From positions 47,804 to 111,803 of the forward strand of contig JADGKB010000039.1 of the NCBI GenBank assembly GCA_027604185.1: a stretch of DNA of 64,000 nucleotides, in the 5' to 3' direction. Position numbers and translations under genes: made by a program. Shown here in pieces: positions 32,481 through 43,216 of this stretch; within the stretch, counting starts at the first letter, position 1, and each line of letters opens with the position of its first letter. The DNA comes from Boothiomyces macroporosus (Eukaryota > Chytridiomycota > Chytridiomycetes > Rhizophydiales > Terramycetaceae). Under the pieces are notes generated by a model. That model worked only from the letters and a program-made list of their open reading frames with translations, ran no database searches and was not told where the DNA came from.

Positions 32481-32900
32481 ATGTTCTTGTTGCTAATTCC
32501 CTATGCTCTAGCAGATTGTGCTAATACTGACTGTATTCGCCAATCAGAATTGTTTTATCAGCAGTAATACATTTATTAACCAGAACCTGCTTGAATACGC
32601 AGTACAAAACAGAGTGTGAATGCTACAATAGTGTTTACAGAATGTACAGATTATTAATGTAGGAATTGCTATCAGTGTGATTATGTATTTGACGATTCTT
32701 TGTGTGTAAAGGCTGGATTGGACTATAGGAATTTACCACCACCAGTTTGGACTCGGCCTGCTTATGACGAACAAGTTGTAGTGCTGAAGAGATACAACCC
32801 TTATATAGCAGAAGTACAAAGTCCTTCAGTATCATTACAGAGTATCGCCAATAATGTGTTTTACGTAGGGATTTCAATTTTGACAGGTCTGCTACTGTGA
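32481..32900 (+). CDS. Small secreted cysteine-rich protein, relative of the 23710 gene
   Basis: Exons 32481-32563, 32584-32643 and 32663-32900; introns of 20 nt (32564-32583) and 19 nt (32644-32662); 126 aa. Signal peptide MFLLLIPYALA, then a cysteine-rich part (DCANTDCIRQ, then KTECECYNSVYRMNCYQCDY) and the block LCVKAGLDYRNLPPPVW, which aligns with 'LCASVGLDPNNLPVPPAW' of the protein at 23710. A hydrophobic C terminus (NNVFYVGISILTGLLL) suggests a GPI anchor. The second intron was placed by requiring this homology; a 17-nt alternative breaks the frame. Unknown family, probably a surface protein. It converges with the next gene, stops 3 bp apart. Confidence 0.72.
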
Positions 32901-32903
32901 CCA

Positions 32904-34313
32904 CTACAATAAAACAATCTGTTTAGTCTCTTTCTTAAAGTGCTTGTTAATAAGACTTGCGAATTGAGCTTTTTCCAAGTTGTTGTCTTCAATAATCTTT
33001 TCCACAAGCGAATAATCTTTTTTGACGATACATATAGAATCAATAAGTTTTGCATAGTCATTATTATTCATTTCTTTGACTGGTTCTTTGGTAATTAGCT
33101 CGGTATCTGAACATAACTGCACAACTTGAGGGTATAATTGGTTCCTATAAAAATGTCGAAACAATTTGCGTTTTTGCAGATCATTGTGATAATAATAATT
33201 TCCTTGATGAATATTGTACTCGAATGTCAACTCTTGCTTTAGGTCATTATCTGATTCTGAATCTAAAACTGCCTTTGCTTCATGCGCTAATCCATTTTGG
33301 ATTAGGTATCTAAAGTATATCTTTGTATTTTCAACAGATGGCTGATAATACTTGCGAATCAATTCAATGTTTTTGTGTTTACAATAGTATTTCAGAACAA
33401 TTGTAGACTGACTTGCAGTCAAGTTTCGATTTTCCACCATTTTTCCAAACGCAAATTCATCGTCCAAACGATACAGCAAGTACTCTAAAACCTTTTCAAA
33501 GCATTCATTCAACTTTGCTTTACGATTTATATAATCCGCAAGTTTTTGATTTGGACTAGATGTTGGTGAGTTGGACAGTATAAGCGAGTTTAATTGATCC
33601 TGTTTGTATTTCCGGGCAAGCGAATTCATATTTGATTGATATTTAAAGTCAGTCTCTAGATCATTCAGCAGATTAATCAAATGATAAGAACTAGCAAGCT
33701 TGTTTCTAAACTTGCAAAGCAATAGAATTGATTGACACTTTAAATTGAATTCATCATCCACTTCAATTTTCTTTAGTTTAAAATACTCGCCTTTCTTTGA
33801 TAGTGAGTCAATTAGCAAGTCCATGGTATCCTGATCCAATTCCAAATTGTATCTTAAAACAAAGTTTGAAATCCTGTTGTTTACGTAGTGCTGTGATTGC
33901 TGATGGGCCTTTTTAATTACACTTGAAATCCAAGTGTTAATCACCTGCAACTCGTTTGCAGACTTGCTTCCGGTATTTAAATACTTTGATATCATCGGCT
34001 CAAGGTATTGCACTGGCTTTGACTCTAATATGGACTGTATCAACACACTGAACAGTAGTGGATGTATTGGATGCTTGTCCATCTTTAGTTTTGCAAACGT
34101 GTATCCAGTCTTGACGTTTGTTTTCAGCAAGTTGTTTAGGATCGCATCAAATTGCTCTTTGGATTTCTCCAAGCGGTAAACAGACATGGAATCTTTTACT
34201 GACATCATCACAAAGGGAATGTCCGTATTGATGATTTTAAATCTTGTTTCGTTCCATAGCTTGATTAAAAGTGGGTTCAGTTTTATTGGTTTTATTGCAT
34301 TTCTTGAAATCAT
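32904..34313 (-). CDS. Uncharacterised helical protein, possibly PPR/TPR-like and mitochondrial
   Basis: Single exon, 469 aa from the ATG at 34313. Not recognised. The start MISRNAIKPIKLNPLLIKLW is basic and amphipathic, consistent with a mitochondrial presequence. The remainder is almost entirely helical with helix-turn-helix spacing that recalls degenerate PPR or TPR repeats (for example STIVLKYYCKHKNIELIRKY, then VENTKIYFRYLIQNGLAHEA and KAVLDSE), but no repeat matches the PPR consensus well. Fast-evolving fungal mitochondrial expression factors look like this. Its 3' end abuts the secreted protein gene and its 5' end lies 224 bp from CMC1. Role is unknown. Confidence 0.7.
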   Translation of the reverse strand: MISRNAIKPIKLNPLLIKLWNETRFKIINTDIPFVMMSVKDSMSVYRLEKSKEQFDAILNNLLKTNVKTGYTFAKLKMDKHPIHPLLFSVLIQSILESKPVQYLEPMISKYLNTGSKSANELQVINTWISSVIKKAHQQSQHYVNNRISNFVLRYNLELDQDTMDLLIDSLSKKGEYFKLKKIEVDDEFNLKCQSILLLCKFRNKLASSYHLINLLNDLETDFKYQSNMNSLARKYKQDQLNSLILSNSPTSSPNQKLADYINRKAKLNECFEKVLEYLLYRLDDEFAFGKMVENRNLTASQSTIVLKYYCKHKNIELIRKYYQPSVENTKIYFRYLIQNGLAHEAKAVLDSESDNDLKQELTFEYNIHQGNYYYHNDLQKRKLFRHFYRNQLYPQVVQLCSDTELITKEPVKEMNNNDYAKLIDSICIVKKDYSLVEKIIEDNNLEKAQFASLINKHFKKETKQIVLL

Positions 34314-34537
34314 TTTTTTGGACAAAAATATCCAATAAGTGACCGTTTTAAGCTCTGTATTTCAACCAGGGTTGGAACTATTGTTTCTAACGCTAGTCTG
34401 TTACAACTGGCAATTCTATTCTACAGCTAGCCTCTGCATTCTAACCTAAATCGAATATTAGAAATTCCAAACCAATCCTATTCAAATTGCAACATGAAAA
34501 TAATAATTACATAATTCCGCCTTTATTCGACTATTAT

Positions 34538-34845
34538 TTAGAGATTATTTTCTTCAGGGTACTTTCCATGTTTCTTCAAATACTCTGTCTTGTCCTTGAG
34601 CATATCCAACCTCATCTGTCGGTGTACATCATCCTTCGTGTACTGCTTCACGCATTCATTCGCTGCATGAACTTCCATTTTGCACCTCCACAGCAAGGAT
34701 ATCGTCTTGTATCTTGTGCAATTAAATAATTCTGATTAAATTTCGGCTTACCATCCAAATATTTCGTACACTTGAGGCGAGCCTTTTCCGTCATCTCTTT
34801 GCGTATTCGCTCCTCTTCCTGTGCGTTTAACACTGTGAGGATCAT
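34538..34845 (-). CDS. CMC1: Cytochrome c oxidase assembly factor CMC1
   Basis: Exons 34752-34845 and 34538-34731 with a 20-nt intron (34732-34751); 95 aa. Cmc1 is a twin Cx9C protein of the intermembrane space that stabilises newly made Cox1. Seen after splicing: EKARLKCTKYLDELFNCTRY with Cx9C, then KTISLLWRCKMEVHAANECV with the second Cx9C, then a charged C-terminal helix (RLDMLKDKTEYLKKHGKYP). The 'E-K-A-R-x-K-C' start and length match CMC1 better than CMC2 or COX19. The intron lies inside the first Cx9C, so an unspliced reading loses the motif. The start is 45 bp from the divergent fumarase start. Confidence 0.88.
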
Positions 34846-34890
34846 GTTCTATGATGAAGTGAAAAAAGACGGAAAAATTTTTTACCTAAT

Positions 34891-36376
34891 ATGCTCAGAG
34901 CTCAAAAAAGATTATATTCTTCCCTCAAGGTAATTCTTACTAATCGCAGTTCCGCAAAGAAAAGGATTCCTTTGGATATTTGGAAGTGCCTGCTGAAAAA
35001 TACTGGGGTGCCCAAACCCAACGGTAAGCAATCCTTGACATTAGTTCTTTGATGAATTTCAACATTGGTGGCTCTACTGAACGCATGCCTGAACCAGTCA
35101 TCAAGGCGTTTGGAATTATCAAGAAATCAGTAGCAAAAGTAAACATGAAAACCGGATTGGACAAAAAGGTTGGTGACGCTATCGTCTTGGCTGCAGATGA
35201 AGTAATTTCTGGAAAACTAAAGGACCATTTCCCACTTGTTGTATGGCAAACTGGTTCTGGTACTCAATCCAATATGAATGTCAATGAAGTAATCGCAAAT
35301 CGCGCTATCGAAATTTTGGGTGGTGAATTAGGATCCAAGACCCCCGTTCATCCAAATGACCATGTCAACAAGGGACAATCTAGTAACGATACTTTCCCTA
35401 CTGCTATGCACGTTGCTGCTGCTGTTGAATTCAACTCTAATTTAATTCCAGCATTGCAAAAGCTGCAAGCTGCTTTGGATGCAAAAGCTAAAGCATTTAA
35501 TCACATCATCAAAATCGGACGTACTCACTTGCAAGATGCTACTCCACTTACTCTTGGTCAAGAATTTTCTGGTTATGCTCAACAATTGACTTTTGGAATT
35601 GAAAGAGTCAAGGCTGCTTTACCTAGATTGTACAACTTGGCACAAGGTGGTACTGCTGTTGGAACTGGGTTGAACACCGTAAAGGGGTACGATGTTGAAG
35701 TTGCTAAGCAAATTGCAGCTGAAACTGGTCTTCCATTCCAAACTGCTCCAAACAAATTTGAAGCTTTGGCTACCCATGATGCTGTTGTTGAAGCTCATGG
35801 TGCTCTCAATACTTTGGCAGTTTCACTAAACAAAATCGCCAACGACATTAGATTGTTGGGATCCGGGCCAAGATGTGGATTAGGAGAATTATCTTTACCA
35901 GAAAATGAACCTGGCTCCTCCATCATGCCTGGAAAAGTCAATCCTACACAATGTGAGGCAATGACTATGGTGTGTGCACAAGTAATTGGAAATCAAACTG
36001 CAATTTCAGTCGCTGGGGCACAAGGGCACTTTGAAGTAAATAATTTTAACTCTAGTTGAACGTATTTAAACCAGTTATGATTAGAAACCTTTTACAATCC
36101 ACTAGACTATTAACAGATGCCTGCCATTCATTCACCGACAACTGTGTCGTTGGTATTCAAGCCAACGAAGAAAAAATCAACTCTATACTAAACGAATCGC
36201 TAATGCTTGTTACTGCATTGAACCCATACATTGGTTACGATAATGCTGCTAGCGCTGCAAAGAAGGCACATAAAGAAGGAACTAGCTTGAAGGAAGCAAC
36301 TGTTTCTTTAGGTTTACTCACTCCTGAACAATTCGATGAATACGTTCGTCCTGAAAAAATGATTGGTCCTAAATAA
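34891..36376 (+). CDS. FUM1: Fumarate hydratase, class II, mitochondrial
   Basis: Fumarase hydrates fumarate to malate in the TCA cycle. Exons 34891-34929, 34950-35023, 35045-36035 and 36056-36376; introns 20, 21 and 20 nt; 474 aa. Seen: a short presequence ([12 protein letters not shown]), then [20 protein letters not shown] and [20 protein letters not shown] across intron 2, [60 protein letters not shown], the class II signature [15 protein letters not shown], and [18 protein letters not shown] across intron 3. All catalytic regions are present. The divergent CMC1 gene shares the short upstream region, an arrangement that could co-regulate two mitochondrial genes. Confidence 0.98.
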
Positions 36377-36514
36377 AGAACCTCTTTTTAATTCATTCAT
36401 CTTGGCAGCAGTGAAAATTAAAGAGATATCCTATTATTACCGATAGTCCTTTCTATCGTATGTTAGCACAATAACGATTCCTTGAAAGCAGATATTTTAG
36501 CAAACATAAATCTT

Positions 36515-38048
36515 TTATTTACGCAGATGGTAAGACTTTGGTCTGGTAAGTTGGTCAAATCCATACTTGGACATTGTACACCCCCTTCCAGAATTCTTGA
36601 TTCCAATCCAAGGTAGAGCAGGATCAATATAATCACATCTGTTTACATAGAAGGTTCCAGTTTCTACTTGCTTTCCGATTTCTAACCCTTTTTGACGATC
36701 TTTTGTCCAGACGGATGCTGTTAATCCAAATTCGCTATCATTCATCAATTCAATTGCTTCTTGGTCATTTTTAACTTTCATAATTCCAACTACTGGGCCA
36801 AAGGTTTCGTCCCTCATTACTTTCATTGTGTGGTTTACATTGACTAGGATTTGTGGTGCAACATAGGCTGTTCCAGGCTTTGCGATAGGGAAAAGGGATT
36901 CATCGATTAGACATTTCGCTCCTTTATCCACTGCATCTTTGATCTGGGCTCTAATTGCTGTTGCTGCCTCAGGTTTAATAACTGGTCCCAAATTTGATGC
37001 AGAATCAAAAGGTGATCCCAAAACATACTTTTTCGCAGTTTCTACAGCACGATTGACAAACTCGTCGTAAATCTTTTCGTGAACGTAGATTCTTTCAACC
37101 GCGCAGCAACTTTGACCAGAGTTGTACATTGCCCCGTCCACCAAGTTGTCTGCAACCGAGATTGGGTCTGCATCTTCTCGTACATATGCAGGGTCTTTGC
37201 CACCGAGCTCTAAACCAACACCTAAATTACAAACGAATTACCAATAAAAGTAGAGGAAGCAGCAATCTTGTTTACTGCAGCACCACCACCAACCGAACCA
37301 GTAAAGTGAGTGTATGCCACATTAGGATGCTTGATTACTGCTTCTGCAGTAGGGTGATCAATGTGCAGGAATTGAAAGACTCCTTTTGGTAATCCTGCCT
37401 TTTCAAATGCTTTCAAAAACCTTTCCGCAACTGGAAAAGTTTGGGGTGCCTGCTTGAGTATTACAGAGTTTCCTGCTAAAATAGCTGGGACCACACCATT
37501 AACAGAAACAAGGTAGGGATAGTTCCATGCGGCAATGATAAACACCACACCAAGGGGTTCTCTAGCAATGAAACGGACAAATTCTTCCGATTCTTCGACT
37601 ACCGTATCTTTTAGGCTTTCTTTTGCGATGGATGCCATGTATTTTGCCCTGGTAATCAATCCGTTCACTTCGTTAAAGTTCTGTTGACGAGGTCTAAATT
37701 AGACGACTAAAACCTTCCAATCAGCCAAGCCAACTCGGTAGCAATCTCTTCTCTATCTTCCAAGAAATGCTGGCAGAAAGATTCAACAATCTTGACTCTT
37801 TCCTCAACACTAGTTTTCTTCCATTGTTTTTGCGCATTCTTTGAAATTTCCAAGACTTCCAGTGCTTCCGGTACGGATTTGAGTGGTACGGCTTTGTATA
37901 CTGTTTGATCTACTGGACTGATAATTTGGTGACTTGCCATTTGTGAAAAACAATTTTCCAATGCGTGGTCATTAGAGGCTGAATTCCAGTCATTGCGGCA
38001 CACTACAGCTGGCATGAACGCGACTGAAAGTTCGCGTTGTAACAACAT
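36515..38048 (-). CDS. NAD(P)-dependent aldehyde dehydrogenase
   Basis: Exons 37714-38048, 37242-37693 and 36515-37221; two 20-nt introns; 497 aa. Seen: FIIAAWNYPYLVSVNGVVPA and AGNSVILKQAPQTFPVAERF (cofactor site), FTGSVGGGAAVNKIAA, the general-base glutamate in GVGLELGGKDPAYV (made by splicing), the nucleophile region MYNSGQSCCAVERIYVH, and ETFGPVVGIMKVKNDQEAIE. It is most like the SSDH/MGR-type branch seen in bacteria and some fungi rather than classic Ald2/4. The substrate cannot be assigned. A second Met at 37940 (MASHQIISPVDQT) could be the true start; the longer leader has mixed composition. Two cysteines follow the GQS, the second usually catalytic. ARL2BP starts 52 bp away in the other direction. 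Confidence 0.92.
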
Positions 38049-38100
38049 TTAGCGATGGCTGCAACCGCAAGTAGATTATGCTAACTCAGAACATATAAGC

Positions 38101-38570
38101 ATGGATTTCGACCTTGAAGAAACTATTTCCAAATCAATTCACCCTCAAGATGAAAGGTTTGATACAGTAATTGGAGAATTGGAAGAGATTTTAATGGATG
38201 AAGAGTTTTTGGAATTCCAGCATTCATTCTTTAATAAATACTCTCATATATTCACTGACGATGAAGAGAACAAATTAGAATACATGGATATTTTTGAAAA
38301 ATATACCGCTCATGTCGAGAAATACATTGCTCAGCGATTAACAGCAAACTTGAAATGGTTCAAAATGGAAGAGTTCCTCGAGCAATTAAAGTAACTGTTT
38401 TTAATTTTAGGGAAAGAAGCAGTGAAGAACTGGAAGGCGACGTGTTTGAATTGTTGGAATCGCTTGGGGATTTCAATGTCTTCAAGGAAATGATGTTGGC
38501 TCACAAACTGGAAAAAAACCGACAACATATCGACTTGAGTGGACTGCTTTTCGTAAATTCTAGAAAATAG
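38101..38570 (+). CDS. ARL2BP: ARL2-binding protein (BART domain)
   Basis: Exons 38101-38390 and 38411-38570 with a 20-nt intron (38391-38410); 149 aa. ARL2BP/BART binds the small GTPases ARL2 and ARL3 and, in animals, localises to basal bodies, cilia and mitochondria. Seen: RFDTVIGELEEILMDEEFLE, FQHSFFNKYSHIFTDDEENK and YMDIFEKYTAHVEKYIAQRL, then across the intron EELEGDVFELLESLGDFNVF and KEMMLAHKLEKN, with the final LDLSGL-like block as HIDLSGLLFVNS. This is full-length for the family. Its presence fits an organism with a flagellum or at least a basal body, together with the kinesin-9 gene in this window. Confidence 0.92.
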
Positions 38571-38593
38571 AATAATATATTCAGTTAAAATAT

Positions 38594-39248
38594 TCAATTT
38601 TTGCCTTTGGCATTTCGGTCGATTGTTTCAAAGTAGTCTGCAAGAGTATCAGCGTAGGAGTCGAGGGTGGAATGGCTGTACTGTCTACTCAATGTACTTG
38701 ACTTTGGCTGAATAACTATTCCAGACTTTCCTTCCTTTTTCTCTCTTTCAGTTAGGGGCAGCATTGAAGTGCGTCTTGCCTTTTTGACTATCGCTTCCAA
38801 AGGAGTATTTACACCATATATATTTGTATCCGGGCTTTCTTTAAACTTTGAACCTGCCGAATACTACATTAGCAAATATTACCTTGTATTTGACAAATAC
38901 GCCAACCCCAATAATTGCTAATATCCCGATCATTGCTACCAAAAATATCGCTTGTAACGTATTATCAAAATCAACTCCCACTGCAGTATTGTCATTATTG
39001 TTATTGTCTGAATTGTTTCCTGCAGTGATATTTCCTGGTCCCCATAAGTCGTAAGGGTTTCCTGTGTAAGCATCTGTTTGGTTTCCCACACTAGTGGCAT
39101 TTCCGGCTCCCCAAACTTCGTAAGGATTTCCTTCTTCGTCTGATGGTCCAATACTGTCAGACGTAGAATTTGTTTGAGGCACAGGAGAGGCATACAACTG
39201 AATACATAGAGTTAAAATACAAAATAGAAAAGGGTGCAAGGTTTTCAT
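38594..39248 (-). CDS. Single-pass membrane glycoprotein with NPY(E/D)xWG repeats
   Basis: Exons 38883-39248 and 38594-38863 with a 19-nt intron (38864-38882); 211 aa. Signal peptide MKTLHPFLFCILTLCIQLYA, a glycosylated ectodomain with two related units (GNPYEVWGAGNAT and GNPYDLWGPGNIT), an Asn-rich stalk (NNSDNNNNDNTAV), a transmembrane helix (AIFLVAMIGILAIIGVGVFV) and a basic cytoplasmic tail of about 90 residues with Ser/Thr motifs (RRTSMLPLTEREKKEG). The intron lies right after the transmembrane segment, joining KYK to YSAGSKFKE. Family unknown. Extracellular cell-surface receptor or wall-linked protein by topology. Short ectodomain and a phospho-rich tail suggest signalling, which is inference. 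Confidence 0.75.
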
Positions 39249-39573
39249 TATGGAATGGTGGCAAATATCACTTTTTATATGAAATGAAATTTTAATATAA
39301 GCTTGAAAATTAATCTCCCAATATTAAAGGTCCAAGCGCGAGAAAAGCTGACTCCGCTCGATCATTATTCCTAATAGGCAAAAGCGAATCCTGCAAACTG
39401 AGTTTGAATTTAATCAGAATAAAGAACCAACTACATGGGACGCATTATCTCGTATCTCTTTATATGAGCAATATCGTCATATTCTGGATACTGCCATATT
39501 GCAGTGTTTCTCAAACTTATTTGGTTGCTATTACTGTAATTTGTGCAGTAATTTTTTACTTGGAACTTTTCTC

Positions 39574-41071
39574 ATGCCCAGTCGGAATGAAGTTGAACTG
39601 CACAATTCACACAAAGATTGCTGGGTCGTGATTCACAACAAGGCGTACAATCTGACCGAATTTGCAAAGGAGCATCCCGGAGGAAGCAAGATTATTTACA
39701 AATTTGCGGGAAAGGATGCTACTAATGAATTCAGTAAATTTCATCCTCCAGACATGATGGACAGGTTTCTAAAGAAAGAATTCCATCTCGGAAGCACAGA
39801 AACGATACAGCCGAATAGCTGCAAGACTCGGATGGAGGCTATTCCTCGTCCTCCATTAAGTAGCATCTTGAACACTTTCGACTTTGAGGTATGGGAAAAC
39901 TAATGGCAGAGCATTGCTAAGGAGGTACTCTCTCCGGATGCATGGGCATATTACTCTTCTGGATCTGGGGATGAAATCACGCTTCAAGAAAATCATCAAG
40001 CTTTCAATCGAATCTTTATGAAACCACGAGTGCTTGTTAATGTGAAAAAAGTAGATACTTCAGTTGAATTGCTCGGAACCGCAAGTGCTTTGCCTATATA
40101 TATCACTGCAACTGCACTCGGAAAACTGGGCCATCCAGAAGGAGAAGTAGTGCTAACTAGAGCTGCTGGGACTAGAGGAATAATACAAATGATTCCAACT
40201 CTTGCTAGTTGCTCAATAGATGAAATGGTTGCAGCAAAGCTTCCTCAGCAAGCACAGTGGTTCCAATTGTATGTCAATCCCAACAGAAATCTAACTATTG
40301 ACATCATACAGAAGGCAGAGAAACTTGGAGTAAAGGCATTAGTGGTAACTATCGATGCACCCCAATTAGGGAGGAGAGAAAAGGATATGAGAGTGAAGTT
40401 CGAGAATGATGTAACAGACACTTAATTTAGGCACCAGATGTTCAGGCTACGGAGTCACTATCGAGAAACGAAGGAGCTGCTAGAGCAATAGCTCATTTTA
40501 TCGACCCATCTCTGTCATGGGATGATTTGAAATGGATCAAAGCATGCTCTAATCTTCCATTGATCCTTAAAGGGATTCAGTGCGGTGAAGATGCTGTGCT
40601 TGCAGCCCAAGCTGGTATCGAAGCAATCATTATAAGCAATCATGGGGGACGACAACTTGATACTTCAAGATCTGCTGTCGAAGTATTACAGGAAGTTACC
40701 CAAGCATTGAAACACTCCAAGCTTGAAAATGCCTTGGAAATATATATTGATGGTGGAATCCGAAGAGGAACAGATATTTTCAAAGCCCTAGCCCTTGGCG
40801 CCAAAGCTGTTGGACTCGGTCGCCCATTTCTATATGCAATGTCTTCATATGGACAAAGAGGTGTCGAGCATTTGATTGTAATTGGTCTTAATGATAGGAT
40901 ATATTGCGCGAAGAGTTTGAAATTGCCATGAGATTGATGGGTGTGACTGATGTTTCTCAGATCAATCAAAGTCACGTTTTAACTCATCGCCTGTCCCACA
41001 ACTATGTGCAAGATAAATTGACTGAATGCACATACCAGCCAATGGCCCCTTTAAAACTATCAAAACTTTAA
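39574..41071 (+). CDS. CYB2: L-lactate dehydrogenase, cytochrome b2 type (FMN-dependent)
   Basis: Oxidises L-lactate to pyruvate and passes electrons to cytochrome c. Exons 39574-39888, 39910-40410, 40431-40877 and 40898-41071; introns 21, 20 and 20 nt; 478 aa. Seen: an N-terminal cytochrome b5 domain with KEHPGGSKIIYKFAGKDATN and FSKFHPPD (haem histidines), then the FMN barrel: PIYITATALGKLGHPEGE, LVVTIDAPQLGRREKDMR, LPLILKGIQCGEDAVLA, the catalytic SNHGGRQLDTS, and DGGIRRGTDIFKALALGA. It is shorter than yeast Cyb2 and lacks an obvious presequence from this ATG. A hydrophobic frame just upstream (39464 on) is out of phase and could not be joined by a standard intron. Confidence 0.93.
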
Positions 41072-41241
41072 AATACATTAAATACCACTGCTGTTGCGTA
41101 ATTTTTTTAGTTTCAAAACACCCCCTAGTGTTTGAAGCCCGTAGCTTTGAAGCCCGAATAAATAAAAAGAAGGGAGGTATGTTAATATCATTCATGTACG
41201 TTCGGGGATTATCACCCATTCCAACCCCAGAGATTTCGTCG

Positions 41242-42495
41242 ATGAGTTTTACTATCAGTACAGTAAATATACCCTCCACTACTTTGTCGAATACGAAGCC
41301 AACTTCAGCACAAACTAATGCACCTACTATACCTTCAAATCCTTTAAATTTACCTGTTGGGGACGCACCAATTGTAAATACTTTACCTTTTACTGCAAAT
41401 TCAACTCCTGTCAATCCATCAACTGCGAATCCTGCCACGGCAAATCCTTCAACTGCTAATCCATCAACCGCAAATCCTTCCACTGCGAATCCATCAACCG
41501 CAAATCCTGCTACGGCAAATCCTTCAACTGCTAATCCATCAACTGCTAATCCTTCAACTGCAAACCCAGCATCTCAAAATTTACCAGTTTCAAACTCTAC
41601 TCCTTCGAATAATTCTGGTAATCCTCCAAAAAGCCCTCCCCAGATTGTCCAAAATCCTACTTCACAAACAACAGGATTTGCAACAAATGGTCAAACGTCA
41701 CAGTCTCCAACTGGAACCTCTGGAGATGGCAGGGGCAATTCAAACCCTTCAATCATTTCAAACCCTTCAAACAACTCAATCCCTTCAATCAACTCAATCC
41801 CTTCAATCAATTCAGTTACACTGACAAGTACTGCGAATGTAGCTCAGCCTTCTACAACTATAGTGCAACCTAGCGGTTCTATAATATCTGTACCTCCAGT
41901 GGAACCTGCAACATTTACATCAATCCCAACAGATACAGCTTCAAATTCCAATGGCAGCTCGCCAAACGTTCTTCCAATAGTCCTTCCAATACTATTAATA
42001 GCTCTACTCATTGCTGCTTTGGCAGTTTTTGGATTTGTGTATTACAAGAAGCGGGAGGAACAAAAACCAGAGAGATTTGCAATCGATTCAGATAATGGTA
42101 GCTTTGTATCTGGGGGAAGTGGTGAATTCTTGTCGCAACCTTCCGCAGTAACTTCGCAATCCATTCTTGCAAATGAAATTACATCCTTCCCTCAACAGCA
42201 GTCAAATCGCAGCTCTGTACCAATCTCAGATATGCTGATGAAATTCCCGCATTTGGAACGCTTGTATACAGACCAAAGTAAACGCAAGTCACAGGTCTCA
42301 AATTCTCCACACGTTATACACAATGGAGGTTATAATAATCGATTCTCAGTGATATCTGGAAGTGAATTGCAGTCACAAACAGGCTCTGTTCACGGAGGTG
42401 ATAATAATGGAAGGAAACCCCATCCACTATCAGCTGCCTTTTCAGACTTTTCCGTAATGTCCGACTTGACAGATTTAGAATCAAACCCTTACTAA
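41242..42495 (+). CDS. Mucin-like single-pass membrane protein with NPSTA repeats
   Basis: 417 aa from the ATG at 41242 (an earlier in-frame ATG at 41179 is possible). The N-terminal 250 residues are Ser/Thr/Pro/Asn rich and carry ten 5-residue NP(S/A)TA units, then NPSxxS-type repeats. A transmembrane helix follows (VLPIVLPILLIALLIAALAV), then a basic anchor (YYKKREEQKPERF) and a 130-residue cytoplasmic tail with phospho-like serines (FSDFSVMSDLTDLESNPY). There is no clear signal peptide; a type III topology with the N terminus outside is the simplest reading. Related by layout to the genes at 61979 and 62759. Probably a heavily O-glycosylated cell-surface protein. Single exon. Confidence 0.75.
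   Translation: MSFTISTVNIPSTTLSNTKPTSAQTNAPTIPSNPLNLPVGDAPIVNTLPFTANSTPVNPSTANPATANPSTANPSTANPSTANPSTANPATANPSTANPSTANPSTANPASQNLPVSNSTPSNNSGNPPKSPPQIVQNPTSQTTGFATNGQTSQSPTGTSGDGRGNSNPSIISNPSNNSIPSINSIPSINSVTLTSTANVAQPSTTIVQPSGSIISVPPVEPATFTSIPTDTASNSNGSSPNVLPIVLPILLIALLIAALAVFGFVYYKKREEQKPERFAIDSDNGSFVSGGSGEFLSQPSAVTSQSILANEITSFPQQQSNRSSVPISDMLMKFPHLERLYTDQSKRKSQVSNSPHVIHNGGYNNRFSVISGSELQSQTGSVHGGDNNGRKPHPLSAAFSDFSVMSDLTDLESNPY
41413..41562 (+). repeat. Ten 15-bp tandem units encoding NPSTA
   Basis: Ten contiguous 15-bp units of the aatccttcaactgct type encode NPSTA or NPATA. Third positions vary among units, so the array is not recent. It lies in the ectodomain of the mucin-like gene and makes a long antisense open frame that is not a gene. 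Confidence 0.9.
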
Positions 42496-42505
42496 TAAAT
42501 CAAAA

Positions 42506-43066
42506 TCATTTCTTTATTTCCTTCTTTTTGTTTGCAAGTTTGGTCTTGATGTTGATGTAAGTCCCAAATACAAAAGCAACAAAGTTAAAGAATGGAAGCC
42601 AGAGCTCTGGAGGCAAGTTCTTGAATGCAAAGGTCTGGACCAGTGGGAAAACAACCCAAGAGATTTTCATTAAACCAAGGATTCTTGATTGCGCAATTCC
42701 AAGAGCTTGCTTTGCATTCGCTCCTGCAATTCCAGCAAGGGCAAACAAGTAAAGAAAGTTCAAGATTGGTGAGATGATCAAGTTGCTGGCCAACAACTTT
42801 CCAATGCTAGCTACGGCTCCAACCTTTCCTTGGAAGCGCTTTTCCAATTCGAGATACATGTAATGCCCCAATGGACCAGAAACAAAGAATCCGTAGAGAA
42901 TCATCTTTAATGCCTTGACGAGACCTTTTGAATCAGCAGTTTTAGTTACGGTGAGGGCGATCAGTTCTTGCAGCCCGTAAAGAATGCCTGATGTCGCTGC
43001 CTTGGTTTGAACAGGGTTGGTCTGTAGTGATTGCTGGTACTTTTGAAAGAGCGTTAATTCAGACAT
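42506..43066 (-). CDS. MPV17/PMP22-family membrane protein
   Basis: Single exon, 186 aa from the ATG at 43066. Four hydrophobic segments and the family pattern: LFQKYQQSLQTNPVQTKAAT at the N terminus (the 'W..Y...L...P..T....' opening), YGFFVSGPLGHYMYLELEKR, LLASNLIISPILNFLYLFAL, and MKISWVVFPLVQTFAFKNLP with LPFFNFVAFVFGTYINIKTK at the end. The order and the 'SGPLGHYMYLEL' and 'FPLVQTF.F' motifs fit the PMP22/PXMP2 side of the Mpv17 family (peroxisome or inner mitochondrial membrane channel-like proteins) and yeast Sym1. Which organelle is not clear; the C terminus is lysine-rich. It converges with the mucin-like gene with 10 bp between stops. Confidence 0.88.
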   Translation of the reverse strand: MSELTLFQKYQQSLQTNPVQTKAATSGILYGLQELIALTVTKTADSKGLVKALKMILYGFFVSGPLGHYMYLELEKRFQGKVGAVASIGKLLASNLIISPILNFLYLFALAGIAGANAKQALGIAQSRILGLMKISWVVFPLVQTFAFKNLPPELWLPFFNFVAFVFGTYINIKTKLANKKKEIKK

Positions 43067-43216
43067 TAAGAGGTCAAGTGCACAAAACAAGGAAAAGCCT
43101 GACCACAAAAATGGCTCAATATAGAAACATTCAAATCAAAAGCAAAAAATGTTTTCCAATACTAGGAGCACTTGGTGGTAATAAACGTCACTGCATCACG
43201 AGTATTTTTTGAAAAA

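Noticed and set aside
39464..39573. A hydrophobic N-terminal exon for cytochrome b2
   Set aside because: No donor-acceptor pair of any plausible length joins this frame to the MPSRNEVEL frame in phase; left as an open question.
40962..41483. A 173-residue minus-strand frame rich in repeated AVDGLAVEGF-like units
   Set aside because: Antisense of the NPSTA tandem repeat in the mucin-like gene; the repeat period is a multiple of three, which keeps all frames open.
41413..41562. A CRISPR-like or satellite array
   Set aside because: Units are contiguous without spacers and in frame inside a gene, so they are coding repeats.
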